Of a stretch of DNA of 40,539 nt, positions 16,197-25,509 are shown piece by piece; the first letter of the stretch is position 1; each line of letters begins with the position of its first letter. The notes below the pieces were generated by a model that was given only the letters and a program-made list of their open reading frames with translations, was not told the origin of the DNA and ran no database searches. The position numbers and the translations under genes are program-made. The DNA comes from Nocardia carnea. GTDB taxonomy: Bacteria; Actinomycetota; Actinomycetes; Mycobacteriales; Mycobacteriaceae. The stretch lies in assembly GCF_029868855.1 (NCBI RefSeq), contig NZ_JARWOV010000199.1, positions 1 through 40,539 on the forward strand, in the 5' to 3' direction.

Positions 16197-17522
16197 ATGG
16201 GTCCGCTGAACCGTCGTCGTTTTCTGACCACCGGCACGCTGGCCGCCGGGGCACTCGCACTGGGCACGGCACCGGTCGCCGCGCACCCCGCTCCCCCACT
16301 GGAGGTCGCACCACTCGGACCCGAATTCCTGTGGGGCGTCGCGTCGTCGGGGTTCCAGTCCGAGGGGCACGCGCCGGACAGCAACTGGACGCGCTATATA
16401 GCGGACGGGAAAACCGAGGACGCCTACCGCGACTCCGTCGACTTCTACTCGCGGTTCCGATCCGATATCGCGCTCGCCGCGCAATTGGGTGTGCGGGTCT
16501 ACCGCATCGGAGTGGAATGGGCTCGGGTGCAACCGCGCCCGGGCGAATGGGACGAGGACGGGTTCCGGTTCTACGACGATGTCGTCGGCGCCATCCGCGC
16601 GGCGGGTATGCGACCGATGCTCACCCTCGATCACTGGGTGTATCCGGGATGGCAGGCCGCGCTCGGCGGATGGCGGCGCGCCGGGATGGTCGACGACTGG
16701 CTGGTCAACGCCCGAACCGTCGTCGACCGGTACGCGGCGGCGGACCCACTGTGGATCACCTTCAACGAACCCGCGGCCTACCTCATGAACGAGGTGCGGC
16801 ACGGCGGGATCGGGGTCGGCGATATCCCGGCGATGCAGGAACGGATGGCTCGTGCGCACGACGCCGCTTACGACCATATCCACCGTGTGCAGCCGGGGGC
16901 GATGGTCAGCAGCAATGTCGCCTATATCCCGGCCGCCGAGGACGTGATCAACGGTGCGTTCATCGACCGGATCGGCGCACGGCTCGACTACATCGGGATC
17001 GACTACTACTACGGGTTCTCACCGCACAGTGTGCTCACCCAGTTCCCCGACCCGGGGAAACTGTGGACGCTGTCGCTGCAGGCGGAGGGCATCTACTACG
17101 CGCTCGACCACTACGCGCGGCGGTTCCCCGGTAAACCGCTCTACATTGTGGAGAACGGTATGCCGACCGAGAACGGCCGGCCCCGCAACGATGGTTACGC
17201 CAGGGCCGATCTGCTCCGCGATACCGTCTACTGGCTGCAGCGGGCGGCCGCCGACGGGATGAATCTGATGGGCTACAACTACTGGAGCCTCACCGACAAC
17301 TACGAATGGGGTTCCTACACTCCACGGTTCGGGCTCTACACCGTCGATGTCCTGGGTGATCCCGCGCTCACCCGCCGCCCCACCGATGCCGTCGCCGCAT
17401 ACACCGCGATCACCGGCCGAGGTGGTGTGCCCGGCGACTATCGGCCGACCCGCGCGCCGGCGGCCTGTTCGATCGTGGACGGTTTGTCCAGTTGTACCGA
17501 TCAAGTGACCGTGCCGCGCTGA
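16197..17522 (+). CDS. Secreted glycoside hydrolase family 1 (beta-glucosidase-like)
   Basis: A 441-residue GH1 enzyme preceded by a twin-arginine signal (MGPLNRRRFLTTG, hydrophobic stretch to about residue 35 with AHPA). The product should be folded and cofactor-independent before export. The acid/base is E191 in TFNEPAAY and the nucleophile is E319 in YIVENGMP. NYWSLTDNYEW near the C-terminus is the GH1 aglycone/glycone-site signature. The family cleaves beta-D-glucosides or related glycosides with retention. ATG 16197 is chosen over upstream in-frame codons because GAGGAGG (16182-16188) is eight bases away and it begins the Tat signal. No sugar transporter is adjacent. Confidence 0.93.
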   Translation: MGPLNRRRFLTTGTLAAGALALGTAPVAAHPAPPLEVAPLGPEFLWGVASSGFQSEGHAPDSNWTRYIADGKTEDAYRDSVDFYSRFRSDIALAAQLGVRVYRIGVEWARVQPRPGEWDEDGFRFYDDVVGAIRAAGMRPMLTLDHWVYPGWQAALGGWRRAGMVDDWLVNARTVVDRYAAADPLWITFNEPAAYLMNEVRHGGIGVGDIPAMQERMARAHDAAYDHIHRVQPGAMVSSNVAYIPAAEDVINGAFIDRIGARLDYIGIDYYYGFSPHSVLTQFPDPGKLWTLSLQAEGIYYALDHYARRFPGKPLYIVENGMPTENGRPRNDGYARADLLRDTVYWLQRAAADGMNLMGYNYWSLTDNYEWGSYTPRFGLYTVDVLGDPALTRRPTDAVAAYTAITGRGGVPGDYRPTRAPAACSIVDGLSSCTDQVTVPR

Positions 17523-17589
17523 ACCACCGTCCACCGCGCCGCGGAGGTGGTGCACTGCCCGGCCCGGCCGGTCGTGCGAGACTGGCCGG

Positions 17590-18783
17590 GTGAACGGGGA
17601 GAAGAAAATCCGCGACGACAGCACCGCCGCGTCCGCCGGCCCCCGGCTGGACCGGGGGGACGTGTTCGGTTCCGGGGTGTTGTGGCTGGCGAAATGGGCG
17701 TTGTGCATAGTGGCGATCGCGGTCGGGGCCTGGGTGCTCGGATTCCTGGCCGCGAAACTGTGGGTAGTGCTGTTGCCGGTGCTGCTCGCGATCGTGATCG
17801 CCACCGTCCTGTGGCCACCGACCGGCCTGCTCATGAAGGCCGGTCTGCCGCCTGCCGCGGCCGCATCGCTGACCCTGGTGGGATTCATCGGAGTACTCGC
17901 GGGCGGAATTGCGCTGATCGTGCCATCGGTCGTCGATCAAATGCCCGAACTCTCCGACAAAGCCACCGGCGGGATCAACACCGTCCGGGACTGGCTGCAA
18001 GGGCCACCGCTGAACATTCGCGACGAACAGCTGGATTCGGCGGTGGACGCGGTCGTCGAGCGGGTGCAGTCCAGTGCCGAGCAGATCGCGTCCGGGGTCT
18101 TCACCGGGGTCAGCACCGCGACCTCGGTCCTGGTCACCATCTTTCTCGTGCTGGTGCTCACGTTCTTCTTCATCAAGGACGGACCCAAATTCCTACCGTG
18201 GCTGCACAAATTCCTCGGCGGCCGCAGCGGGCAGCATTTCGAGGAAGTACTGGTCCGGGTGTGGCAGGTTCTCGGCGGGTTCATCCGCACGCAGGCGTTG
18301 GTCAGCTTTATCGACGCCTTCTTCATCGGCCTCGGCCTGGTGATACTCGGAGTGCCGCTGTGGGGCGTCCTGACCGCGCTGACCTTCCTCGGCGGATTCA
18401 TCCCGATGGTGGGCGCGTTCGTCGCCGGTGCGCTCGCGGTTCTGGTGGCGCTGGTGGGGAACGGATTCACCACGGCGTTGATCGTGCTGGTGATCATCAT
18501 CGCGGTGCAGCAGTTGGAGGGCAATGTACTTCAGCCGGTGTTGCAGAGCCGGACCATGAAACTGCATGCGGTCGTGGTACTGCTGGCCGTTACCGGGGGC
18601 GGCACACTGTACGGGATCACCGGGGCGTTCCTCGCGGTCCCGGTGGTGGCCGTGGTGGCGGTGGTGATCCGTTACATCAGTGAGCAGATCGACGTGAAGG
18701 TCGCGCGGTCCGGTGGGGGCACCGAGGTCGCCGAAGAACCGGTGCCGGTGGACGATGCCGGTGCGGGTGCCGCCGAGAAGTAG
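17590..18783 (+). CDS. AI-2E family transporter (TqsA/PerM-like membrane protein)
   Basis: A 397-residue membrane protein of the AI-2E transporter family. Hydrophobic helices occupy about 20-90 and 95-120. A soluble helical region (120-180) follows, then helices at about 170-200 and 235-350 containing LVSFIDAFFIGLGLVILGVPLWGVLTALTFLGGFIPMVG, the family's most recognisable segment. A charged disordered tail ends the protein. Members export small solutes or act as Na+/H+ antiporter-like proteins; the AI-2 link is historical. GTG 17590 is the first good start. It is 67 bp downstream of the GH1 stop and could be cotranscribed. Confidence 0.9.
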   Translation: MNGEKKIRDDSTAASAGPRLDRGDVFGSGVLWLAKWALCIVAIAVGAWVLGFLAAKLWVVLLPVLLAIVIATVLWPPTGLLMKAGLPPAAAASLTLVGFIGVLAGGIALIVPSVVDQMPELSDKATGGINTVRDWLQGPPLNIRDEQLDSAVDAVVERVQSSAEQIASGVFTGVSTATSVLVTIFLVLVLTFFFIKDGPKFLPWLHKFLGGRSGQHFEEVLVRVWQVLGGFIRTQALVSFIDAFFIGLGLVILGVPLWGVLTALTFLGGFIPMVGAFVAGALAVLVALVGNGFTTALIVLVIIIAVQQLEGNVLQPVLQSRTMKLHAVVVLLAVTGGGTLYGITGAFLAVPVVAVVAVVIRYISEQIDVKVARSGGGTEVAEEPVPVDDAGAGAAEK

Positions 18784-18787
18784 GTGG

Positions 18788-19495
18788 TCAGACGCCGAGC
18801 AGCGATTCCAGCGCGGCGATATGGAGTTCGAACACCTGCCCGCGATCGGTGAAGGTATCGCCGCCGTACATATCGAAAACGTCGAAACTCACTGCCCCGA
18901 ACAGGGCGCACCAGACGGTGAGTGCCCGAGCGAGTGCCCAGTCGGGCAGGTCCACGTCGAACTCGTCGCGGATCCGGGTGAAATCGCGGGACAGGGGGGT
19001 CGTTACAGGCGGGTCCACGGCCGGGCGGGTCAGTAGCTGTTGTGCGTGGGCGTCCGCGATGATGCGGACCAGCGTGAGGATCACCCGGGTGCCGGGGATG
19101 ACAGTGCGGTCGGCCGGGGCGGTGTAACCGGGGACCGGAGTCCCGAACAGCAGCCCGTACCACGCCGGTTCGGCCAGGCCCCACGCGCGGACGGCGCGGG
19201 CGGTGATCCGCAGGCGGTCGATCGGGTCGTCACCGGCGTCGGCGAGTGCGGAGTCGACGGCGTCGCCCAGGGCGTCGTAGCCGTCGATCACCAGCAGGGT
19301 CAGTAGTTCGTCACGGCTGCGGACATAGCGGTATACCGCAGAGGAGACCACTCCGAGATCGCGGGCCACGGCGCGCAGCGACAGGGCGGATGCGCCGCCG
19401 GTGGCAAGATGTTCGCGCGCGATGCGCAGGATATCCGACATGGTCTGGGCGCGGGCCCGGGCGCGAGGCGTGGTCACCCGGACCAGGGTGGCCAT
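18788..19495 (-). CDS. TetR/AcrR family regulator with WHG-type C-terminal domain
   Basis: A regulator of about 235 residues. The helix-turn-helix near the N-terminus reads MSDILRIAREHLATGGASALSLRAVARDLGVVSSAVYRYVRSRDELLTLLV. The C-terminal domain contains RAWGLAEPAWYGLLFGTPVPGY, the signature of WHG-domain TetR proteins. The frame is open to 19516 (TTG), but ATG 19495 is used; ATG 19441 is also possible and no start has a clear Shine-Dalgarno. It diverges from choD, so it probably represses choD and itself. It converges on the transporter gene with a 4-bp gap. Confidence 0.88.
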   Translation of the reverse strand: MATLVRVTTPRARARAQTMSDILRIAREHLATGGASALSLRAVARDLGVVSSAVYRYVRSRDELLTLLVIDGYDALGDAVDSALADAGDDPIDRLRITARAVRAWGLAEPAWYGLLFGTPVPGYTAPADRTVIPGTRVILTLVRIIADAHAQQLLTRPAVDPPVTTPLSRDFTRIRDEFDVDLPDWALARALTVWCALFGAVSFDVFDMYGGDTFTDRGQVFELHIAALESLLGV

Positions 19496-19555
19496 TTCAG
19501 AGAGCAGTGTCAACAAAAGTGATCATCGCTCCAGCTGCCTGTGTTAATGTTACCG

Positions 19556-19566
19556 CCAGTCACTGG
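19556..19566. promoter_or_regulatory. Palindrome in the choD/TetR divergent region
   Basis: CCAGT-C-ACTGG, a perfect 11-bp palindrome 27 bp before the choD start, in the 98-bp space shared with the TetR gene. Plausible operator; short, so moderate weight. Confidence 0.35.
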
Positions 19567-19593
19567 TGACCATTCCGAAGCAAGGAGCAGTCC

Positions 19594-21312
19594 ATGTCCG
19601 AGGCGGCCACGGATTTCGATGTACTCGTCGTGGGGTCCGGGTTCGGTGGCAGTGTCACCGCACTGCGACTGGTGGAAAAGGGCTACACCGTCGGCGTGCT
19701 CGAGGCGGGCCGCCGCTATACCGACGACGAACTGCCGAAGACGAGCTGGGACCTGCGCAAATTTCTGTGGGCGCCGAAACTGGGCTGCTACGGAATCCAG
19801 CGCATCCATCCGCTGCGCAATGTGCTCATCCTCGGCGGTGCGGGAGTAGGCGGCGGCTCCCTGAACTACGCCAACACGCTCTACGTCCCGCCGGAACCGT
19901 TCTTCCAGGACGCGCAGTGGCGCGATATCACCGACTGGCGCGCCGAGCTCACGCCGTATTACGAGCAGGCGAAACGGATGCTGGGCGTGGTGCAGAATCC
20001 GCATATGACCCCGGCGGACGAGGTGTTCCGCAAGGTCGCCGAGGATATGGGGGTCGGCGACACCTTCGTTCAGACGCCGGTCGGCGTGTTCTTCGGCGAA
20101 CCGGGTGAGACCGTCGACGATCCCTATTTCGGGGGCGTCGGCCCGGCCCGCACCGGCTGCGTCGAATGCGGTGACTGCATGGTCGGCTGCAAATTCGGCG
20201 CGAAGAACACCCTGGTCAAGAACTATCTCTATCTCGCCGAACAGGCCGGGGCGCGGGTCGTGCCGATGACCACGGTCACCGAACTACGGCCGCACGCAGA
20301 CGGGAGCTGGGTCGTCACAGCCGAACGTACCGGCGCGTGGATCCGCAAACAGCGCACCACCTACACCGCACGGCAGGTCGTGGTCGCCGCCGGAACCCTC
20401 GGCACGCAACGGCTGCTGCACGATATGCGCGATCGCCGGATCCTGCCCGGCCTGTCCGACCGGCTCGGCCTGCTCACCCGCACCAACTCCGAATCCATCG
20501 TCGGGGCCGCCACCAAGAAACTCGCGCCCGGGCAGGATTTCACCCGGGGCGTCGCGATCACCTCATCGATCCACCCGACCCCCGACACCCATATCGAACC
20601 CGTGCGCTACGGGAAGGGTTCGAACGCGATGGGGCTGCTGCAAACTCTGATGGTCGACGGCGGCGGCCGTATCCCGCGGTGGCTACGGTTCCTGGGGATC
20701 GCGCTGCGGCACCCGCTGCTGCTGATCAGTTTCCTCAGTGTCCGCAACTGGAGCGAGCGCACCATCATCTCGCTGGTGATGCAGCATCTCGACAACTCGA
20801 TCACCACCTACACCAAGCGCGGCCTGTTCGGCCGGAAACTGACCAGCCGGCAAGGGCACGGGCAACCCAATCCGACCTGGATTCCCGCGGGTAACGAGGC
20901 GACGCGGCGGGTGGCCGAACAGATCGGCGGGACCGCGGGCGGCACGTGGGGTGAGGTGTTCAATATCCCGCTCACCGCGCATTTCCTGGGCGGAGCCGCC
21001 ATCGGCGCAGACCCGGACACCGGGGTCATCGACGCCTACCACCGGGTTTTCGGGTATCCGACACTGAGCGTGGTCGACGGCGCGGCGGTATCGGCGAACC
21101 TGGGAGTGAATCCGTCGCTGACCATCACCGCACAGGCCGAGCGGGCCGCCGCGTACTGGCCGAACAAGGGCGAACAGGACACCCGTCCGCCGCAGGGCGC
21201 CGGGTATCAACGGATCGCGCCGGTGGCGCCGAAAGCCCCGGTGGTACCGGAATCGGCGCCGGCCGCGCTGCGGTTGCCGATCGTGCCCGTCACCGATCCC
21301 GCGGCGGGCTGA
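19594..21312 (+). CDS. choD: Cholesterol oxidase / GMC oxidoreductase ChoD
   Basis: A 572-residue GMC-family flavoprotein closely matching mycobacterial ChoD along its length. The FAD Rossmann motif is LVVGSGFGGSVTALRLVEKG, followed by LGCYGIQRIHPLRNV and GAGVGGGSLNYANTLYVPPEP. A Cys-rich CVECGDCMVGCKFGAKNTLVKNYL, TRTNSESIVGA and ITSSIHPTPDTHIEPVRYG follow. The C-terminal FAD/catalytic end has LTAHFLGGAAIG and VVDGAAVSANLGVNPSLTI. It oxidises 3-beta-hydroxysterols with oxygen to 3-keto steroids and hydrogen peroxide; some homologues act poorly on cholesterol, so the natural substrate may differ. There is no signal peptide. AAGGAG (19582-19587) precedes the ATG by six bases. Likely controlled by the divergent TetR. 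Confidence 0.93.
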   Translation: MSEAATDFDVLVVGSGFGGSVTALRLVEKGYTVGVLEAGRRYTDDELPKTSWDLRKFLWAPKLGCYGIQRIHPLRNVLILGGAGVGGGSLNYANTLYVPPEPFFQDAQWRDITDWRAELTPYYEQAKRMLGVVQNPHMTPADEVFRKVAEDMGVGDTFVQTPVGVFFGEPGETVDDPYFGGVGPARTGCVECGDCMVGCKFGAKNTLVKNYLYLAEQAGARVVPMTTVTELRPHADGSWVVTAERTGAWIRKQRTTYTARQVVVAAGTLGTQRLLHDMRDRRILPGLSDRLGLLTRTNSESIVGAATKKLAPGQDFTRGVAITSSIHPTPDTHIEPVRYGKGSNAMGLLQTLMVDGGGRIPRWLRFLGIALRHPLLLISFLSVRNWSERTIISLVMQHLDNSITTYTKRGLFGRKLTSRQGHGQPNPTWIPAGNEATRRVAEQIGGTAGGTWGEVFNIPLTAHFLGGAAIGADPDTGVIDAYHRVFGYPTLSVVDGAAVSANLGVNPSLTITAQAERAAAYWPNKGEQDTRPPQGAGYQRIAPVAPKAPVVPESAPAALRLPIVPVTDPAAG

Positions 21313-21342
21313 ACCGCCGCGGTTCAGCCCGCGGGACGGGGC

Positions 21343-22176
21343 TCAGCCCTTGAAGTAGACGAGCTGGTGACTGGTCGCCAGCAACGTGCCGTCATGACCC
21401 CACAGGTGGGCGTTCTGGTCGAAATGGCCGTGCGCGAAACGGTGGGCTCGGGCGCTGCCCAGCAGGTATTCCGTGCCCTGGGCGGCCAGTTCGGCGGCTG
21501 TTGCGTGGTAGTAGACGGTGAGCGAGATCGTCCCGGCGGGCAGATACTGGCCGCGACGCAGGAACACCCGCGGGTAGAACGCGTCCGACATTGCGGTGAG
21601 TGAGGCGAAGTCGAGCGGGCGGGCCGGCCGATCGCGCAGCCAGAGGGTGCTCACCGAATCAGGGTTTCCGGGCTGCGCCTCGGCCGGGGCGGGTTCGGGG
21701 ACGGCACCGGTGACGAAGCGCAGATCGTAGTTGCGGCCCCAGGCGATGAACTCCGGGAACTCCTGCGGATCGGCTTGTTCGGGACCCGGCACCGACGGCA
21801 TGGTGAGTTCCAGATCCGACCAGGTGTCGCGGCGGATCCCGAACACCGCGGTCGCGGTGGTGGTGATCGCACCGTTCTGGGAGAGCTCGAGTTGCCAGTG
21901 CTGATTCGTGCGGTTGGTGCGGATCGGACGGGCGGTGATCTCGAATTCGCCGTCGGCGATCGGGCCCGCGTAGTTCACCGTCAGTGCCAGCGGGTCACCC
22001 ATCCGGTCCGGGTGTCCTTCGATCGCGCGCAGCAGTGCCGCCGCGGTGACGCCACCGAACGGGCCGACCATATTCGCGTAATCGGCGCAGGTCCGGCCGG
22101 TGACACGGTGCGCTCCGAGGTACTCGGTGGCGATCGCGGTATCGAAGGGGTGGGGCGGCGCATCGATCCCGGTCAC
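21343..22176 (-). CDS. Acyl-CoA thioesterase family protein (TesB-like double hotdog)
   Basis: A 277-residue protein with two hotdog-like halves. The N-terminal half contains YANMVGPFGGVTAAALLRAIEGHP and the following LTVNYAGPIADG. The C-terminal half contains RPARPLDFASLTAMSDAFYPRVF, ISLTVYYHAT and SARAHRFAHGHFDQNAHLWGHDG. This arrangement is typical of thioesterases that hydrolyse acyl-CoA to free acid and CoA. GTG 22176 is preferred to upstream in-frame codons because AGGAGGA lies five bases before it and the longer version would cross the divergent operator. Expression is probably controlled by the adjacent divergent TetR. Confidence 0.87.
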   Translation of the reverse strand: MTGIDAPPHPFDTAIATEYLGAHRVTGRTCADYANMVGPFGGVTAAALLRAIEGHPDRMGDPLALTVNYAGPIADGEFEITARPIRTNRTNQHWQLELSQNGAITTTATAVFGIRRDTWSDLELTMPSVPGPEQADPQEFPEFIAWGRNYDLRFVTGAVPEPAPAEAQPGNPDSVSTLWLRDRPARPLDFASLTAMSDAFYPRVFLRRGQYLPAGTISLTVYYHATAAELAAQGTEYLLGSARAHRFAHGHFDQNAHLWGHDGTLLATSHQLVYFKG

Positions 22177-22226
22177 GGGGTCCTCCTGGGAATAGTGCCG
22201 ATAGTCGGGTGGTGGGACGAATATAA

Positions 22227-22240
22227 GTATGACAACATAC
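22227..22240. promoter_or_regulatory. Putative TetR operator
   Basis: GTATG-acaa-CATAC sits in the 95-bp space between the thioesterase and the TetR gene, inside the most A/T-rich part where both promoters must lie. Confidence 0.5.
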
Positions 22241-22271
22241 ATAGGAATGGGAGGCAACAGGGAGCGGTGTG

Positions 22272-22886
22272 ATGCCACGACACAAGGATCCGGACGGGCC
22301 CCGGGCGGCGATGATCCGCAGCGCGATCTCGCTCATCCGCCGGCGCGGCGTCGCGGCGGTATCGTTCGCCGATGTCCTGAATGCCAGCGGCGCGCCCCGC
22401 GGGTCGGTCTACCACCACTTTCCCGGGGGCAAGGCGCAATTGGTCACGGAGGCCACCAGGGTCGCCGGGGCACGGGTCACCGAGGAACTCACCCGGGTAC
22501 TCGATACACCGGAAACCGCGGCCGCACTGCGGGAACTCGCCGAAACCCTCGCCCGCGGTCTCGACCGCGGCGACTACGCCGTCGGCTGCCCGATCGCCGC
22601 GGCCGCACTCGGCAACGAGCCGGATGCGGTGGCCGCCGCGGGGGCCACCTTCGACACGTGGCGTGACCTGATCGCCGGGAAACTCGTCCGCGACGGGGCG
22701 GTGCCCCAGCGGGCCCGGTCGGTCGCGGTGCTGGTGGTCAGCGCCTTGGAGGGGGCACTCATCGTTGCGCGTACCGAACGCGACCCCGCAGCCCTCGATA
22801 CGGTGGTCGAGGAGCTGAACGTGCTGTGCCGGTCCGCGGTCGGTGCGGGCGCCGGGCCGGCGGTCATTCGGCGGGACGGGTCTTGA
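22272..22886 (+). CDS. TetR/AcrR family regulator (LmrA/YxaF type)
   Basis: A 204-residue regulator. The helix-turn-helix region (about 10-55) contains IRSAISLIRRRGVAAVSFADVLNASGAPRGSVYHHFPGGKAQL, the wording typical of the LmrA/YxaF subgroup. The C-terminal half has GCPIAAAALGNEPDA, also typical. ATG 22272 follows AGGGAG (22259-22264) by seven bases. It diverges from the thioesterase and probably represses it. Its 3' end overlaps the convergent membrane-protein gene by 23 bp. Confidence 0.92.
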   Translation: MPRHKDPDGPRAAMIRSAISLIRRRGVAAVSFADVLNASGAPRGSVYHHFPGGKAQLVTEATRVAGARVTEELTRVLDTPETAAALRELAETLARGLDRGDYAVGCPIAAAALGNEPDAVAAAGATFDTWRDLIAGKLVRDGAVPQRARSVAVLVVSALEGALIVARTERDPAALDTVVEELNVLCRSAVGAGAGPAVIRRDGS

Positions 22887-23505
22887 TCGCGTCCCGCGAG
22901 ATGTATACGTCGTACTCCCCCGGCATCGCGATCACCGCGTTGCCGTAGGCCGACCGCACGAACGGCGAGGTGAACCAGCGATCCTCGGTCATCTCGCGGA
23001 AGAAGTCGCGATCACCGCCATTGAGGAAGATATGGTTCTGCCCGGTCGCGACACCGTCGAGTCGCTGCCCGTACAGGCGGGACACCTTGTAGCCCGAATG
23101 GAAGCCCAGCGCGTTCACCCACGGCTCCAGTTCCACGATCTGCGCCTGCAGTGCCCACAGATCTCCCTCCACACGGTGGGTGCTGCGTTCGGTCGTACCG
23201 CCCTCCTCGTCGAACAGGGTCAATTCGACCTCGAGCTGATGCTCGGCATCGGCAACCGGGGTCACCACCACATGGGCGGCGCGGATTTCGCCCGTCAATC
23301 CCAGGTAGGTCTGAACCAGGGTCGCCGTCCACAGCACCAGCGCCGCAGCGGCCAGCAGCACCAGCCCGCCCCCACCACGTAGGAGCGATGATCGGGGCCC
23401 CTTCCCGCGCAGTGCGGTCAGCGCCGAAATCAGCAGGGCCACACCCGCGATGATCACGATGATCGCGCCGGCCTGCAGCACCCCGAGGTCCACCGGGTAA
23501 CTCAT
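22864..23505 (-). CDS. Hypothetical two-helix membrane protein
   Basis: A 213-residue protein with two N-terminal transmembrane helices (about 8-30 and 42-65) and an exported or periplasmic-facing C-terminal domain of about 140 residues. That domain holds VVVTPVADAEHQLEVELTLFDEEG, GYKVSRLYGQRLDG and FTSPFVRSAYGNAVIAMPGEYDVYISRDAIK. Similar proteins are common in Nocardia-like genomes without assigned function. ATG 23505 starts immediately before the first helix. It is divergent from the following GMC oxidoreductase. No enzyme motif is visible. Confidence 0.75.
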   Translation of the reverse strand: MSYPVDLGVLQAGAIIVIIAGVALLISALTALRGKGPRSSLLRGGGGLVLLAAAALVLWTATLVQTYLGLTGEIRAAHVVVTPVADAEHQLEVELTLFDEEGGTTERSTHRVEGDLWALQAQIVELEPWVNALGFHSGYKVSRLYGQRLDGVATGQNHIFLNGGDRDFFREMTEDRWFTSPFVRSAYGNAVIAMPGEYDVYISRDAIKTRPAE

Positions 23506-23681
23506 GGCCCGGTTATACCCCGCGCGGGAAGATCCGGCAGCACGAATCGGGAGCACCGGCGGCGCCCCCCGATCCGGATATCACGGGCCCCGCCCCGGTG
23601 TCCGGGACACCGGCAGGATCCCGCCCCATATCCCGGCCGACTCTCGTATGTTTGCGCTACACGATGTCGAAAGGTGCGAAG

Positions 23682-25265
23682 GTGACAGAAGTCAGTGCGG
23701 ACTACGTGATCGTCGGGTCGGGTTCGGCGGGCGCGGTGCTCGCCGAACGGCTCAGCGCCGATCCGGGACGTTCGGTGATCGTTCTCGAGGCCGGACCGGC
23801 CGACAAGGACAAGTTCATCCGGATCCCGGCCGGCTTCTCGAAACTGTTCCGCAGTCCCTACGACTGGGACTATCTCACCGAGCCGCAACCACAACTCGGC
23901 AACCGGCAGATCTACTGGCCGCGCGGTAAGACCTTCGGTGGATCGTCCTCTCTCAACGCCCAGATGTGGGTCCGCGGTTTCCGCGCCGACTACGACGAGT
24001 GGGCAGCGGCCGCCTGCCCGGACTGGGGTTTCGACAAGGCGGTCGAACAGTTCCGCACCATCGAGGACGTCGAAGGGCCCGCCGGTGACGATCACGGCAC
24101 CGGCGGGCCGCTGCATATCTCCCACCAGCGCAGTCCGCGCCCCTCTACCGCCGCCTACCTGCGGGCCGTCGCCGAACGCGGTTTCCCCGTCGAGACCGCG
24201 AATCTGCCCGAACCACAAGGTTTCACCCAGACCATGGTCACCCAGTACCGGGGCCGGCGCTGGAGCACCGCGGACGCCTATCTGCGGCCGGCGATGAAAC
24301 GCCGCAACCTCACCGTGCTGCCGGAAGCCACCGCCACCCGGGTGCTGTTCGACGGTGACCGCGCCGTGGCTGTGGAGTTTTCGCGCGCCGGGCGCCTGGA
24401 GCAGGTGCGCGCCACGACGGAGGTGATCCTGTGCGGCGGTGCGATCAACAGCCCGCAGTTGCTCATGCTGTCCGGGATCGGAGATCGGGCCGAGCTCGAG
24501 CGGCACGGGATCGAAGTCCGCTGGCATGCGCCCGAAGTAGGCGCCAACCTGCAGGACCATCTGGTCGCGGGGCTCGGCTACTCGGTGACCGCCGATTCGC
24601 TGTTCGGCGCCGAAAAACCCGGGCAGCTGGTCAATTACCTGCTGCGGCACCGCGGCATGCTGACCTCGAACGTCGGCGAGGCCTATGGTTTCGTGCGTAG
24701 CGACCCGGGTCTGCAGTATCCGGATCTGGAACTCGTGTACGCGCCCGCGCCGTTCTACCACGAGGGTCTGATCGATCCGACCGCCCACGGCGTCATCCTG
24801 GCCACCGTACTTTTGCGACCGCGTAGCCGCGGAACCATCACACTGGCTTCGAAAGACCCGCTCGCCAAGCCCGTGATCGACCCCAAATATCTGTCCGACC
24901 CCGACGGCGCCGACCGGGCCGCGCTGATGGCCGGATTGCGGCACTGCGCCGAAATCGCCGACACCGAGGCGATGAGGGCTGTTCTCGGTGACCTGTGCTA
25001 TCCGCCGGACGCCACCGACGGAATGGCAGAAGACACCCGGACCGAATCGCTCGAACAGTACGCACATACGCTCTACCATCCCGCCGGCACGTGCCGGATG
25101 GGTTCGGACGAAACGAGTGTGGTCGACCCGGAACTGCGCGTGCGGGGAGTCCAGGGGCTGCGGGTGGCCGACGCGTCGATCATGCCGGTCCTGGTGCGCG
25201 GCCACACCCATGCGCCGAGCGTGTTCATCGGCGCCCAGGCCGCCGAGTTCCTCACCCGTTCCTGA
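23682..25265 (+). CDS. GMC family oxidoreductase (choline/alcohol dehydrogenase-like)
   Basis: A 527-residue flavin-dependent GMC oxidoreductase. The FAD motif is DYVIVGSGSAGAVLAERLS with EAGP after the second strand. The PS00623-like segment is GKTFGGSSSLNAQMWVRG, the second GMC signature is GGAINSPQLLMLSGIG, and the catalytic His/Asn region is LYHPAGTCRMG with GHTHAPSVFIG. Members oxidise alcohols such as choline, long-chain alcohols or glycols. GTG 23682 is favoured because GAAAGG (23669-23674) is seven bases away; ATG 23664 is also in frame. Together with choD and the thioesterase, it suggests lipid or alcohol catabolism, but the substrate is not readable. Confidence 0.92.
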   Translation: MTEVSADYVIVGSGSAGAVLAERLSADPGRSVIVLEAGPADKDKFIRIPAGFSKLFRSPYDWDYLTEPQPQLGNRQIYWPRGKTFGGSSSLNAQMWVRGFRADYDEWAAAACPDWGFDKAVEQFRTIEDVEGPAGDDHGTGGPLHISHQRSPRPSTAAYLRAVAERGFPVETANLPEPQGFTQTMVTQYRGRRWSTADAYLRPAMKRRNLTVLPEATATRVLFDGDRAVAVEFSRAGRLEQVRATTEVILCGGAINSPQLLMLSGIGDRAELERHGIEVRWHAPEVGANLQDHLVAGLGYSVTADSLFGAEKPGQLVNYLLRHRGMLTSNVGEAYGFVRSDPGLQYPDLELVYAPAPFYHEGLIDPTAHGVILATVLLRPRSRGTITLASKDPLAKPVIDPKYLSDPDGADRAALMAGLRHCAEIADTEAMRAVLGDLCYPPDATDGMAEDTRTESLEQYAHTLYHPAGTCRMGSDETSVVDPELRVRGVQGLRVADASIMPVLVRGHTHAPSVFIGAQAAEFLTRS

Positions 25266-25272
25266 GGTGCGC

Positions 25273-25308
25273 AACTGCCGGCCCGGACGCAATGCGGGAC
25301 CGGCAGTT
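25273..25308. terminator. Hairpin terminator after the GMC gene
   Basis: AACTGCCGG (25273-25281) and CCGGCAGTT (25300-25308) form a perfect 9-bp stem just past the stop codon, in the gap before the convergent lipase gene. It could serve both directions. Confidence 0.6.
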
Positions 25309-25509
25309 CCGTGGGGAGTCACGCTCCCGGCGAACCCACCGGTGGCGGGTATGCGGTGACGCCACCGGTGGGCTCGCGGCCACCGCACCGGTTCGGTGGC
25401 GGGGCCGGAGGCACCCGGACCCGGCCGAACCGGAAACGGCGGTCGTGTGCGCACCGACCGGAGCTGTGGAGTCGGGCAGCTGCGGCGGTGCGCACCGTCT
25501 ACCGGCGGA

